Source of the DNA: an uncultured Pelagibacteraceae bacterium
GTDB lineage: Bacteria > Pseudomonadota > Alphaproteobacteria > Pelagibacterales > Pelagibacteraceae
Direction: 5' to 3'
DNA length: 64,000 bases
Assembly: GCA_902548405.1 (NCBI GenBank)
Contig: CACCRN010000004.1
Span: forward strand, 1-64,000
In this document: positions 1 to 7,288 of the stretch, piece after piece
Position numbering within the stretch: position 1 is the first letter of the stretch
Layout: each line of letters opens with the position of its first letter
Made by a program: the position numbers and the translations under genes
The notes under the pieces: model-generated
Databases searched by the model: none
The model's input: only the letters and a program-made list of their open reading frames with translations
Told to the model about the DNA's origin: nothing

Positions 1-366
1 ATTAATGATTTCAAAGGAAAATTGTTAGTTTTAAATTTTTGGGCTACTTGGTGTCCTCCGTGCAAAGAAGAGATGCCTTCATTAGACAATATGCAAGCAA
101 ATTCATCACTTAATAATTTAAAAGTTTTTCCTATTAATATTGGGAAAGAAAAACTAAATAAAGTTGAAGAATTTTTTGTAAAATTAAACTTAAAAAATTT
201 GGAACCTTTTTTTGATCCAGAAGTAACTTTAGCTAAAACATTTTCTCTAAGAGGAGTTCCAACATCAATATTTATAAATAAAGAAGGCAAGGAATTTGCA
301 AGGGTTCTTGGTGACGTAGACTTTAATGACAAAGATTTTTTAAAGTGGATTGAGAAATATAATTAG
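1..366 (+). CDS. TlpA/ResA-like thioredoxin-fold protein, 5' end missing
   Basis: This is the C-terminal part of a thioredoxin-like disulfide reductase, probably exported or membrane-anchored and acting in the periplasm. The reading frame is open from base 1, so the true start and any signal sequence lie outside the window; the TTG at 22 is not a credible start because the sequence just before it already matches the thioredoxin beta strand. The active site FWATWCPPC is visible, followed by the cis-Pro region RGVPTSIFIN near the C-terminus. The fold is that of the TlpA/ResA/DsbE group, which reduces apocytochrome c or other periplasmic thiols. The exact partner cannot be told from the fragment. 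It ends 4 bases inside the convergent HIG1-type gene. Confidence 0.9.
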   Translation: MNDFKGKLLVLNFWATWCPPCKEEMPSLDNMQANSSLNNLKVFPINIGKEKLNKVEEFFVKLNLKNLEPFFDPEVTLAKTFSLRGVPTSIFINKEGKEFARVLGDVDFNDKDFLKWIEKYN

Positions 367-566
367 TTTTTAAAAAAATATGCGAAAGCTACCAAAACAA
401 GTATAGCCACAAATTGCAGTAGAACTCTAAGCTGCATTAGTTTATTTGAATATTTTTTACTTGTTTCTCCACCTTTAAATAAAGTACCAATACCCAAAAC
501 CAAAACTATTCCAACAGCTATTAAAAGAGCTATAGATAAAATTTTAACTAATATTCCAGAAAACAT
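363..566 (-). CDS. HIG1-type twin-transmembrane small protein
   Basis: A 67-residue protein with two hydrophobic helices (about residues 5-30 and 48-66) joined by a short basic loop, GGETSKKYSNKLMQLRVLLQ. That loop fits the HIG1 (hypoxia-induced protein, conserved region) family found across Alphaproteobacteria and mitochondria, where relatives associate with respiratory complexes. I chose the ATG at 566, because the longer upstream frame would run into the divergent esterase start and adds residues unlike the family. A role near the respiratory chain is inferred from the family only; nothing in the neighbourhood proves it. Confidence 0.8.
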   Translation of the reverse strand: MFSGILVKILSIALLIAVGIVLVLGIGTLFKGGETSKKYSNKLMQLRVLLQFVAILVLVAFAYFFKN

Positions 567-615
567 ATTATTATTGTAGTGTGTTTTTAAAAATAAAAAA
601 CATAATAAATCATCT

Positions 616-1266
616 ATGACATTTTGCCTTAATTCAATCATCATCAAGCCAGAAGAAGGAACAGAAATTAAGAATGCGATAATTTTACTTCATGGGTATG
701 GTGGAGATGGAAAAGACATAAGTATGTTAACTTTAAATTGGAAAAGAAATCTGCCAAACACTATTTTTATTTGTCCTAATGGACATGAAAAGTGTGCAAT
801 TAATCCATCAGGATATCAATGGTTTGATTTAACTAAAGAAGATCCATCTTATATTCTTGAAGAGTCAATTAAAGCTGAAAATGTTATTAAAAAATTTATT
901 GAGGAAGTTAAAATTGAATACAACTTATCAAATCAACAAATTTGTTTATCAGGCTTTAGCCAGGGCTGCATGATGTCTTTGAATGTTGGTCTTACCTCAA
1001 ATGAAAAATTTTTATGTGTCGTAGGATTTTCAGGGAAAATAATAGATCAAATTAATTTGAAAGATAGAATCAAAAATAGCACAGATACATTACTAATACA
1101 TGGTGATGTCGACCAAATTGTTCCATCAACACATTTACTTGAAGCTAAAGATTTTTTAATTCGAAATAATATTCCTGTTGAAACTTTATTAATAAAAAAT
1201 TGCGACCATCACATTCCTATCGAGGCATCAAGTACAGCATTAAATTATATTTTAAAAAAAATTTAA
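616..1266 (+). CDS. Phospholipase/carboxylesterase family alpha/beta hydrolase
   Basis: A 216-residue alpha/beta hydrolase of the phospholipase/carboxylesterase (acyl-protein thioesterase-like) family. The oxyanion-region HGYGGDG lies near residues 26-32, the nucleophile elbow GFSQG follows at about 114-118, an Asp sits in HGDVDQIVP and the catalytic His in the C-terminal CDHHIP segment. It has no signal peptide, so it is cytoplasmic. Length is normal for the family. The substrate is unknown; short acyl esters are the usual activity. It is transcribed divergently from the HIG1-type gene with only about 50 bases between starts. Confidence 0.85.
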   Translation: MTFCLNSIIIKPEEGTEIKNAIILLHGYGGDGKDISMLTLNWKRNLPNTIFICPNGHEKCAINPSGYQWFDLTKEDPSYILEESIKAENVIKKFIEEVKIEYNLSNQQICLSGFSQGCMMSLNVGLTSNEKFLCVVGFSGKIIDQINLKDRIKNSTDTLLIHGDVDQIVPSTHLLEAKDFLIRNNIPVETLLIKNCDHHIPIEASSTALNYILKKI

Positions 1267-1313
1267 CATCTGATCATATTGATTATGATGCTAAACTAAG
1301 TTAATGTTTTAAT

Positions 1314-1883
1314 GTGAACAACTTTATTGAACAAGATGTATCATTAGAAAAATGTCCTGCATTAGTTCTTAATGCTGATTACAGACCCCTAAGCTATTAC
1401 CCACTATCATTATGGTCATGGCAAGACACTGTGAAATCGGTTTTTCTTGATAGAGTTATAATTGTAAGCCATTACGATAGAACTATTAGAAGTCCTTCAT
1501 TTAATATGAAGCTACCAAGTGTTATAGCTTTAAAAGACTATATTGTTCCTCAAACGAAACCAAGTTTTACTAGATTTAACGTTTTTTTAAGAGATAAATT
1601 CTCTTGTCAATATTGTGGAAGTAATGAGGAACTTACTTTTGATCATTTGCTTCCAAGATCTAAAGGTGGAGAAACAAATTGGGACAATGTTGTTACAGCT
1701 TGTTCAGCTTGTAATGTAAAAAAAGGTGGAAAATTATTAAAACATTCAGGAATGAAATTGAATCAATATCCATTCAGACCTTCAACAGAAGATTTACATA
1801 AAAATGGCAAGAACTTTCCTCCTAACTTTTTACATAAAAGTTGGATGGATTATTTGTATTGGGATGTTGAATTAGAAACTTAA
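1314..1883 (+). CDS. HNH endonuclease family protein (GTG start)
   Basis: A 189-residue protein of a conserved alphaproteobacterial HNH family. The N-terminal half carries the family block ALVLNADYRPLSYYPLSLWS, and the HNH fold follows with two CxxC zinc pairs (CQYCG at about 99-103 and CSACN at about 132-136) around the catalytic segment LTFDHLLPRSKGG. The GTG at 1314 is chosen because the conserved block begins only about 16 codons later and no ATG precedes it. Unlike phage HNH enzymes it sits among housekeeping genes, and its natural substrate is not known to me. It ends 4 bases into the convergent coq7. Confidence 0.85.
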   Translation: MNNFIEQDVSLEKCPALVLNADYRPLSYYPLSLWSWQDTVKSVFLDRVIIVSHYDRTIRSPSFNMKLPSVIALKDYIVPQTKPSFTRFNVFLRDKFSCQYCGSNEELTFDHLLPRSKGGETNWDNVVTACSACNVKKGGKLLKHSGMKLNQYPFRPSTEDLHKNGKNFPPNFLHKSWMDYLYWDVELET

Positions 1884-2413
1884 ATTTTTTCAGAAATATT
1901 AATTGCAATTTTAGAACCAGTTTTAATTATTTTATCTAAAATACTATAAGGTCCTTTTTTAGTTGCACCTTTTTCATAAGCGATATCTTTATGATTAAGC
2001 TCATCTTCTCTAAATTTTGTAATTTTGTTTTTGAGAAATTTTTCATCTTCATCTAATTGATTAATTTGATTTAAGTAGTGTTCATCAATTACTTCCTCTA
2101 CAGATGCTGTGCATAGCATGGCTGCCTTTTTCCCTAACAAAGTAGAACCAAATCCTAAACCAACACCTAGCAAATCCCACAGTGGCAAAAGTTTTGTAGG
2201 AGCAATGTTTCTTTTTTTAATTTCATTTTCAAAGAATTCACTATGTTCCTTTTCATGAATTTTCATATCTTTTATGATTTTTTTCAAATTTTCATCTTTG
2301 ACAAATGTATTTAAAGCTAACAATTGACCCTCATATATTTTAACTGCTCCACGCTCACCAGCATGATCTACCCTTATAAATTCTTCAATTTTTTTTTTAC
2401 TTACTTTTGGCAT
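1880..2413 (-). CDS. coq7: Coq7-family 5-demethoxyubiquinol hydroxylase
   Basis: A 177-residue di-iron monooxygenase that performs the C6 hydroxylation in ubiquinone biosynthesis. The carboxylate/His iron ligands are all visible: Glu20 in DHAGE, Glu54 and His57 in the HEKEH segment, Glu106/107 in the SVEEVIDEHY segment, and Glu138/His141 in DELNH. These two paired motifs define the Coq7/Clk-1 family as opposed to the flavin-dependent UbiF route. It is slightly shorter than typical bacterial Coq7 proteins but complete. Its start overlaps the 3' end of dsbB by 17 bases, so dsbB and coq7 are probably cotranscribed. Confidence 0.93.
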   Translation of the reverse strand: MPKVSKKKIEEFIRVDHAGERGAVKIYEGQLLALNTFVKDENLKKIIKDMKIHEKEHSEFFENEIKKRNIAPTKLLPLWDLLGVGLGFGSTLLGKKAAMLCTASVEEVIDEHYLNQINQLDEDEKFLKNKITKFREDELNHKDIAYEKGATKKGPYSILDKIIKTGSKIAINISEKI

Positions 2414-2879
2414 AGTTTAAATAAATTTTTAATGCATTGATTGTAATTAGTATAGAAATTACAATATTGTAAGTTGTAAGTGATAATCCAAAAATTTTAA
2501 ATGTTACATCTTTGCAGCTCACTTTTTGTTCTTGCAATTGTTTTAAAATTTCTTCTTTGGATGTTACCTTAGAGCCATTTTTTAGGTCACAAACTAGAGA
2601 TTCCTCGATAAACCCTTGTTCAATACCAAAATGATAAACTGATAAGATAGTAGCTGTTAAAAAAACAATTACCAATAAAACCAAAAATATTTTTTCAAAC
2701 TGAGAAAATTTATAATTCAAGAGTATAATTACTATTGCAATTGCATATGGAATTCTCTCTAAGATACAAAGATTGCATGGTTGATGACCCAAAATATATT
2801 CAATAAAGAACGCTGACAATAAAGCAACGAAACTGACAAATAAAATCAGGTTAAGAAACAATGATTTATTTTTAAGCAT
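2397..2879 (-). CDS. dsbB: Disulfide bond formation protein B
   Basis: A 160-residue inner-membrane quinone reductase that reoxidises DsbA. Four transmembrane helices are apparent. The first periplasmic loop holds the redox pair Cys35-Cys38 (CNLC) followed by ERIPY, and the second loop holds a second pair, Cys97 and Cys122, as in classical DsbB. It overlaps the upstream YqaA-type gene by 8 bases and the downstream coq7 by 17, forming a tight three-gene minus-strand unit. Pairing with a ubiquinone biosynthesis gene is sensible because DsbB passes electrons to ubiquinone. Confidence 0.93.
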   Translation of the reverse strand: MLKNKSLFLNLILFVSFVALLSAFFIEYILGHQPCNLCILERIPYAIAIVIILLNYKFSQFEKIFLVLLVIVFLTATILSVYHFGIEQGFIEESLVCDLKNGSKVTSKEEILKQLQEQKVSCKDVTFKIFGLSLTTYNIVISILITINALKIYLNYAKSK

Positions 2880-3477
2880 TAAATCTAAAAATTAAAAATA
2901 TAATTCCTAATACTATAACTATTAAAATTCCAATTATAGTGAACCATTTTGAACCATGCTTCTCCATGAATTCAGTAAATAAGTCACCAAATTTATAAGA
3001 TAAATAAGCAACAATAAAAAATCTAAGACTTCTCGAGATTAAACTTACAAAAATAAATACAGGTAAACTAAAACCAACAACACCGCTAGCAATAGTGAAT
3101 GCTTTATAGGGAAGTGGAGTAAATCCTGCTAGAAAAAGAATACTTAGCCAGGCAAAAAAACCTGATCCTTGAGACAAACTTGTCTTCAAATTTTCTACTT
3201 TATTTTCATAACTATAAAATTCAATTACATGAATAGCTAAATCATAAAACAAATAACCTAGTAAATATCCAAAAATTCCACCTAAAACTGAAAATAAAGA
3301 TGCGATTAAAAATATTTTAAAATATTCTTTTTTTTTAGCAATCACCATAGGAATAATCATTACATCTGGAGGTATAGGAAAAAACGAACTTTCAGTGAAA
3401 GAAACAATTCCTAAGTACAAATTTGAACTTTTGTGAGCAGCTAAATTTAAACACTTTTTATAAAGACTTTGGAACAT
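2872..3477 (-). CDS. YqaA-like DedA/VTT-domain membrane protein
   Basis: A 201-residue polytopic inner-membrane protein of the DedA/VTT (SNARE-associated Golgi) superfamily, closest in layout to the YqaA branch. The segment ESSFFPIPPDVMIIPMV near residues 30-46 and the re-entrant glycine/proline part GFTPLPYKAFTIASG near 118-132 are the family signatures. Family members are implicated in lipid scrambling or undecaprenyl-phosphate recycling; the specific activity here is inferred only. It heads the unit with dsbB and coq7 and is divergent from tRNA-Leu. Confidence 0.85.
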   Translation of the reverse strand: MFQSLYKKCLNLAAHKSSNLYLGIVSFTESSFFPIPPDVMIIPMVIAKKKEYFKIFLIASLFSVLGGIFGYLLGYLFYDLAIHVIEFYSYENKVENLKTSLSQGSGFFAWLSILFLAGFTPLPYKAFTIASGVVGFSLPVFIFVSLISRSLRFFIVAYLSYKFGDLFTEFMEKHGSKWFTIIGILIVIVLGIIFLIFRFNA

Positions 3478-3518
3478 TTTTTAGTTTTAATATAATTTTA
3501 GTTCTTATACTATTTAAT

Positions 3519-3524
3519 TATAAT
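3519..3524 (+). promoter_or_regulatory. Candidate -10 element for tRNA-Leu
   Basis: A perfect TATAAT ends 10 bases before the first base of the tRNA-Leu, which is the right distance for a start just upstream of the mature 5' end. No convincing -35 is present. Such AT-rich matches occur by chance in this genome, so confidence is modest. Confidence 0.4.
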
Positions 3525-3534
3525 TTAATTTAAT

Positions 3535-3619
3535 GGGCGAATGGCGGAACTGGTAGACGCGCACGACTCAAAATCGTGTTTCGCAAGAAGTGAGAGTTCG
3601 ATTCTCTCTTCGCCCACCA
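3535..3619 (+). tRNA. tRNA-Leu (anticodon CAA)
   Basis: An 85-base class II tRNA. The 7-bp acceptor stem GGGCGAA/TTCGCCC closes perfectly, the anticodon arm CACGA-CTCAAAA-TCGTG gives anticodon CAA (reads UUG), a long variable arm follows, and the T-arm GAGAG-TTCGATT-CTCTC is canonical. The CCA tail is encoded. The following fatty acyl-CoA ligase starts only 6 bases later, so the two may share a primary transcript. Confidence 0.97.
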
Positions 3620-3625
3620 AAGTTT

Positions 3626-5323
3626 ATGAATATAAAAAACTATAATAATCTTTTAGAACTATTTTATAATCAGTATACAAAAGAAAAAGCAGATCAAATT
3701 TTTCTAAAATCATTAAAAAATCCAAACGATAAATTTTCTTGGAGAGATACTTATTTGAATATTTTAAAATTAAGCGACGAGCTTAAATCTTTAATTCAAA
3801 AAAAAGATAGATGTTTATTAATTTCAGAAAATAGACCTGAATGGATGATATCTGATTTAGCGATAATGTTAGCAGGTGGAATTACCGTGCCAGCTTATAC
3901 CACTTATACCGAAAGAGATTATGAATATTTAATTGATGATTGTAATCCATCAGTAATAATTGTCTCAGATCAAGTTCAATATAATAAAATTAAAAATTTA
4001 ATTTCTACAAAGCCATTTATAAAAAAGGCTATCACCTTTGATCAAATTGACAGTCAATCAGATACTATATGTATTAAAGATATTTTTCTAAAGAACGATT
4101 GTGAAGAGATTGATTTTTTAAAATTAGAAATTTCAAGAAAAGATGTAGCTTGTATTATTTATACATCAGGAACCCAAGGTAACCCCAAGGGAGTAATGCT
4201 TAGTCATGGGGGGATTTTAAATAATTGTGAAGGTTCTATTTCACTTTTGAAAGAGATAATATCTTACAAACCTAAATTCTTAACTTGGTTACCATTATCT
4301 CATTCCTATGAACACACCGTTCAGTTTGTCCAAATAGCAATAGGTGCCGAAGTTTACTACGCAGAAAGTATAGATAAGTTAATTAAAAATATGGGGGAGT
4401 GTAGTCCAGATATTATGACAGCTGTTCCAAGATTTTATCAGAATCTGTATCAAAAAATTAATTCAACTTTTAATAAAGCTACTGGTTTTAAAAAATCTCT
4501 AATAAACAAAATGCTATATCTAGGAGAAAAAGTACTAACAAATCAAAAACTTACTTTTTTTGAAAAAGTGCAAAATACAATTTGTGAAAAAATAGTTAGA
4601 AAAAAAATAAAAGCTCAGTTTGGAGGTTCTTTAAAAGCATTCATTTCTGGAGGAGGTGCGCTAGATAAAGAAGTGGGTGTTTTTTTAAATTCGATAGGTT
4701 TACCGACTTTGCAAGGATATGGGTTAACTGAAACTTCTCCAGTTGTAAGTTGTAACCCAATAAAAGATATAAGGATAGATACAGTAGGTCCTGCTTTTAG
4801 TGGTAATGAGGTGAAAATTGCTGATGATGGTGAAATTCTGGTTAAAGGTGAAAATGTTATGTTAGGTTATTGGAATAAAAAGGAAGAGACTGAAAAAGTT
4901 TTAAAGGATGGCTGGTTATATACTGGAGATATAGGACATTTTGAAAATGGATACTTAAAAATTACTGATAGAAAAAAAGATATTTTAATTACACCAGGTG
5001 GTGACAATATTTCACCTGTAAAAATTGAAAATGACTTACTGAAGATTGAATATGTAGAGCAAGCATTAGTTTATGGAGATAACAAACCATATTTAATAGC
5101 TATTTTAGTTTTAAATAATAATAAAAGTAATGTGTCAGATGAAAACATTTCAAAAGAAATAGAAACAATAAATAAAAACTTATCTAAGATAGAAAAAATT
5201 AAAAAGTTTTTTGTAATTAAAGATCAATTTACAATTGAAAATGGATTAATGACACCAACTTTAAAGTTAAAAAGATATAAAATTATTGAAAAGTATAAAA
5301 GTGAAATAGAAAAACTTTATTAA
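3626..5323 (+). CDS. Long-chain fatty acid-CoA ligase (AMP-forming)
   Basis: A 565-residue ANL-superfamily enzyme that activates a fatty acid to acyl-CoA through an acyl-AMP. The P-loop motif YTSGTQGNPKGVMLSH is clear, as are the A5 region GYGLTETSP and the hinge region GWLYTGDIG...ITDRKKDILITPGG. Length and the long linker resemble FadD15-like/AMP-forming long-chain ligases. I start it at the ATG at 3626, since an in-frame extension back to 3590 would lie inside the tRNA-Leu. The gene stands alone, with no beta-oxidation genes nearby. Confidence 0.92.
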   Translation: MNIKNYNNLLELFYNQYTKEKADQIFLKSLKNPNDKFSWRDTYLNILKLSDELKSLIQKKDRCLLISENRPEWMISDLAIMLAGGITVPAYTTYTERDYEYLIDDCNPSVIIVSDQVQYNKIKNLISTKPFIKKAITFDQIDSQSDTICIKDIFLKNDCEEIDFLKLEISRKDVACIIYTSGTQGNPKGVMLSHGGILNNCEGSISLLKEIISYKPKFLTWLPLSHSYEHTVQFVQIAIGAEVYYAESIDKLIKNMGECSPDIMTAVPRFYQNLYQKINSTFNKATGFKKSLINKMLYLGEKVLTNQKLTFFEKVQNTICEKIVRKKIKAQFGGSLKAFISGGGALDKEVGVFLNSIGLPTLQGYGLTETSPVVSCNPIKDIRIDTVGPAFSGNEVKIADDGEILVKGENVMLGYWNKKEETEKVLKDGWLYTGDIGHFENGYLKITDRKKDILITPGGDNISPVKIENDLLKIEYVEQALVYGDNKPYLIAILVLNNNKSNVSDENISKEIETINKNLSKIEKIKKFFVIKDQFTIENGLMTPTLKLKRYKIIEKYKSEIEKLY

Positions 5324-5380
5324 ATTTCTTTAAATTAAGAGTTTATTTACCGCATAAACATTAACTAAATTAATAACAAA

Positions 5381-5410
5381 ATTTTTTATAAAAAATAAAA
5401 AATAAAAAAT
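5381..5410. repeat. A-tract palindrome and heptamer repeat upstream of the lysine-rich gene
   Basis: A perfect 16-base palindrome made only of A and T (5381-5396) runs into three tandem copies of a 7-base A6T unit. It has no G or C, so it is not a normal terminator. It lies about 35-60 bases upstream of the -35 box of the lysine-rich gene, where curved or UP-like A-tract DNA could help promoter activity. That role is inference. Confidence 0.5.
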
Positions 5411-5442
5411 ATTTTTTTTAAAATTCGCTTTTAATTAATGAT

Positions 5443-5471
5443 TTGACATAAGTTGTATAAAAAAATAAAAA
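5443..5471 (+). promoter_or_regulatory. Promoter of the lysine-rich peptide gene
   Basis: A consensus -35 box TTGACA (5443-5448) is followed after 17 bases by TAAAAA (5466-5471), a 4/6 match to the -10 consensus. A full TTGACA is rare in this window, which makes this one of the better promoter candidates. Transcription would start near 5478, just before an inverted repeat. Confidence 0.55.
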
Positions 5472-5482
5472 TAAATTAACAG

Positions 5483-5499
5483 CGAATCAATTTGATTCG
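5483..5499. promoter_or_regulatory. Inverted repeat in the leader of the lysine-rich gene
   Basis: A near-perfect dyad CGAATCAA-T-TTGATTCG lies just after the predicted transcription start and 11 bases before the Shine-Dalgarno. As DNA it could be an operator; as RNA it folds into a 6-8 bp stem with a 5-base loop that could stabilise the message. The sequence alone does not decide between the two. Confidence 0.55.
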
Positions 5500-5522
5500 T
5501 TAAACTAAAAAGGGAGCTAAAG

Positions 5523-5621
5523 ATGCCTAAGAAAAGAAAAAAAGCGGCAAAGAAAACTAAGAAAAAAGCTAAGAAAAAAGCTAAGAAAAAAGCTAAAAAG
5601 GCTAAGAAAAGAAGAAAATAA
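5523..5621 (+). CDS. Lysine/alanine-rich 32-residue basic peptide (histone H1-like)
   Basis: A very short gene coding for 32 residues, of which about 20 are Lys, 3 Arg and 6 Ala, arranged as repeats of AKKK. It has no acidic residue and no hydrophobic core, so it is probably unstructured and binds DNA or RNA in the way of histone H1-tail or AlgP-like repeats. Support for it being real is unusually strong: a consensus -35, a leader hairpin, a strong Shine-Dalgarno (AGGGAG, 5511-5516) 6 bases before the ATG, and a GC-rich terminator straight after it. It converges on carD, whose N-terminus has a similar lysine-rich arm. Its function is not established; nucleoid compaction is an inference. Confidence 0.8.
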   Translation: MPKKRKKAAKKTKKKAKKKAKKKAKKAKKRRK

Positions 5622-5637
5622 TAACTTAGTATTCTTT

Positions 5638-5684
5638 ACAAAAAACGCTTCTCATAACTTTTTGTGTGAGAGGCGTTTTTTTTT
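5638..5684. terminator. Bidirectional hairpin terminator
   Basis: A stem of about 12 bp pairing AACGCTTCTCA with TGAGAGGCGTT (one G-U) is flanked by an A-run on the left and a run of nine T on the right. It sits between the convergent lysine-rich gene and carD and can end transcripts from both sides. It is one of only two clear intrinsic terminators in the window. Confidence 0.85.
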
Positions 5685-6588
5685 ATTCGTCTAAAGGTTC
5701 GTCAGTTTCAGAAATAGGCTCTTCGACAGGTAAATCAGCAGTTGGAGTTTTAGGAGTAGCGCTAATAGCTTGTGCTTGTCCACCAACATTTCTCTTTAAT
5801 GCTTTATCTAATTTTTTTTGAGTGTCTTCTGGTGATAAATTTAAAATTATCTGAAATTCTGATTGCATTCTTTCATAAGCTTTTTCAAAAAGTTGTCTTT
5901 CACTATAAGATTGATCAACCATAAGATCATCACCTTTGTTTAGATCTCTTACAACTTCAGCTAATTCATAAATTTTACCTGATGAAATTTTTGCCTCATA
6001 TTCTTGTGCTCTTCTACTCCACATTGATCTTTTGATTTTTGGCTTACTTTTTAATATAGAAATACATTTGTTTACTTGATTAATTGTTGCTAAAGGCCTT
6101 AGGTGAGACTGTTTGTTAACGGGTACCATACCATTAGCTTTATCTTTTTCAAATTTGATAACGTATGTTTCAACATGAATACCACCGATATTTATTTTTT
6201 TAAATTCTGTAATTTGACCAACGCCATGTTTTGGATAAACAACGTAATCTTTAATTTTAAATTCTCTTTTTTCAGTTTCTTGTTTTTTAACTTTTTTTAT
6301 CTCAGGTTTAACCTCATTAGTTTTTGATATTCTTAAATTATCAACTTTCGGTTCATCTGGCGTTTCAGTAGTTTTTGAAACTTTTTTTATTTTAGGAGAT
6401 TTATTTGGAATTTTTTTTAATACTTTTTTAGCTTTTTTTACTACTACTTTTTTGACTTTTTTAGTTTTAGTTTTTACAACTTTTTTAACTTTAGTTACTT
6501 TTTTCTTTTTAACTTTTTTTGTCATTTCTTTATCTGATTTACCTTTAAAGATTTTCTTTAAAATACTTTTCGTACTTATTTTGCTCAT
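5683..6588 (-). CDS. carD: CarD/CdnL-family RNA polymerase-binding regulator with lysine-rich N-terminal arm
   Basis: A 301-residue protein. The CarD RNA-polymerase-interacting domain spans about residues 109-170 ([16 protein letters not shown] onward), followed by the helical DNA-binding part containing the conserved Trp in [13 protein letters not shown] at about 189-201. CarD/CdnL proteins bind the polymerase beta subunit and stabilise open complexes at rRNA and other promoters. Usual length is about 160-190, so this one is oddly long: residues 22-60 are almost pure Lys/Val/Thr, resembling a histone H1 tail, and the last 30 residues are acidic and Pro-rich. The start overlaps fdxA by 44 bases; Met22 at 6525 is an alternative start that would avoid the overlap and keep the basic arm. 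Confidence 0.9.
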   Translation of the reverse strand: MSKISTKSILKKIFKGKSDKEMTKKVKKKKVTKVKKVVKTKTKKVKKVVVKKAKKVLKKIPNKSPKIKKVSKTTETPDEPKVDNLRISKTNEVKPEIKKVKKQETEKREFKIKDYVVYPKHGVGQITEFKKINIGGIHVETYVIKFEKDKANGMVPVNKQSHLRPLATINQVNKCISILKSKPKIKRSMWSRRAQEYEAKISSGKIYELAEVVRDLNKGDDLMVDQSYSERQLFEKAYERMQSEFQIILNLSPEDTQKKLDKALKRNVGGQAQAISATPKTPTADLPVEEPISETDEPLDE

Positions 6589-6871
6589 TTTTAAATTTTT
6601 CGTGATCCGCTGGGGGATCTTTTTTCTCGCTTATGTTTGGCCAGATTTCTGAATATTTTTTATTGATCTCTAACCATTTTTCGCTTCCAGGTTCAGTATC
6701 TGCTTTTATAGCATCAACGGGGCACTCTGGCTCACAAACGCCACAATCTATACACTCATCCGGTTTAATTACAAGCATATTTTTACCTTCATAAAAACAA
6801 TCAACCGGACAAACGTCTACACAATCAGTAAGCTTACACTTAATACAATTGTCGTTTACAATATAAGTCAC
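6545..6871 (-). CDS. fdxA: Seven-iron ferredoxin FdxA
   Basis: A 108-residue ferredoxin with one 3Fe-4S and one 4Fe-4S cluster. Cysteines at 9, 12, 17, 21, 25, 40, 43, 46 and 50 match the Azotobacter FdI/FdxA pattern exactly, offset by one residue. The C-terminal tail [13 protein letters not shown] is also typical of alphaproteobacterial FdxA. It is a cytoplasmic electron carrier whose partner is unknown. It overlaps the TerB-like gene (ATGA-type, 4 bases) and carD, in the conserved helicase-ferredoxin-CarD neighbourhood. Confidence 0.95.
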   Translation of the reverse strand: MTYIVNDNCIKCKLTDCVDVCPVDCFYEGKNMLVIKPDECIDCGVCEPECPVDAIKADTEPGSEKWLEINKKYSEIWPNISEKKDPPADHEKFKNEQNKYEKYFKENL

Positions 6872-7284
6872 TCTTTACTTTCCTCTTTTAATCTATGCTT
6901 AATATCCCCCATAGTTTTACTGTCAATGTATAAAAGTCCCGCTAATCTTCTCATAAGATTTGTTTCATACATATCCGCATCTTCATTAGAATAAATAATT
7001 GACCAAAGAGCTTCCACTATTTTAATTTTATCTTTTTCAGGTAAATTTTTAATTTCTCTTGTGAAGTCTAAAATTTGGTTTGAATTTTCCTCAATAATTT
7101 TTGCATCTTGTATAGTTTTTGTGATTTTTTCACTTTCAAGGCCCAAATCTAGAAGTGTTTTTTTAATTATTTCCTCCTCTTTGTCAGTATAATTTTCATC
7201 TATTTTTGCAGCATGTATTAATAAAGCACAAACTTTTACTATAAAATTATTCTCTTCTTTTTTATCTGTCTTTTTAAAAAACAT
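6868..7284 (-). CDS. TerB-like helical protein
   Basis: A 138-residue all-helical protein resembling the TerB (tellurite resistance B-like) family: it has the early hydrophobic/Asp-rich segment [19 protein letters not shown] and a second such segment [21 protein letters not shown], the acidic residues of which may bind metal in relatives. Despite the family name, a link to tellurite is not expected here. It lies 4 bases after the helicase stop and overlaps fdxA, a position often held by a small S4-type RNA-binding protein in other Alphaproteobacteria (recalled, not checked). Role unknown. Confidence 0.75.
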   Translation of the reverse strand: MFFKKTDKKEENNFIVKVCALLIHAAKIDENYTDKEEEIIKKTLLDLGLESEKITKTIQDAKIIEENSNQILDFTREIKNLPEKDKIKIVEALWSIIYSNEDADMYETNLMRRLAGLLYIDSKTMGDIKHRLKEESKE

Positions 7285-7288
7285 AAAA

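Noticed and set aside
3590..3625. In-frame N-terminal extension of the acyl-CoA ligase
   Set aside because: The extra codons lie inside the tRNA-Leu gene; the ATG at 3626 follows its CCA directly and begins family-like sequence.
6103..6652. Phe/Leu-rich frames on the plus strand opposite carD
   Set aside because: They are the reverse complement of lysine-rich carD and fdxA codons (AAA becomes TTT), so the apparent hydrophobic proteins are shadows.
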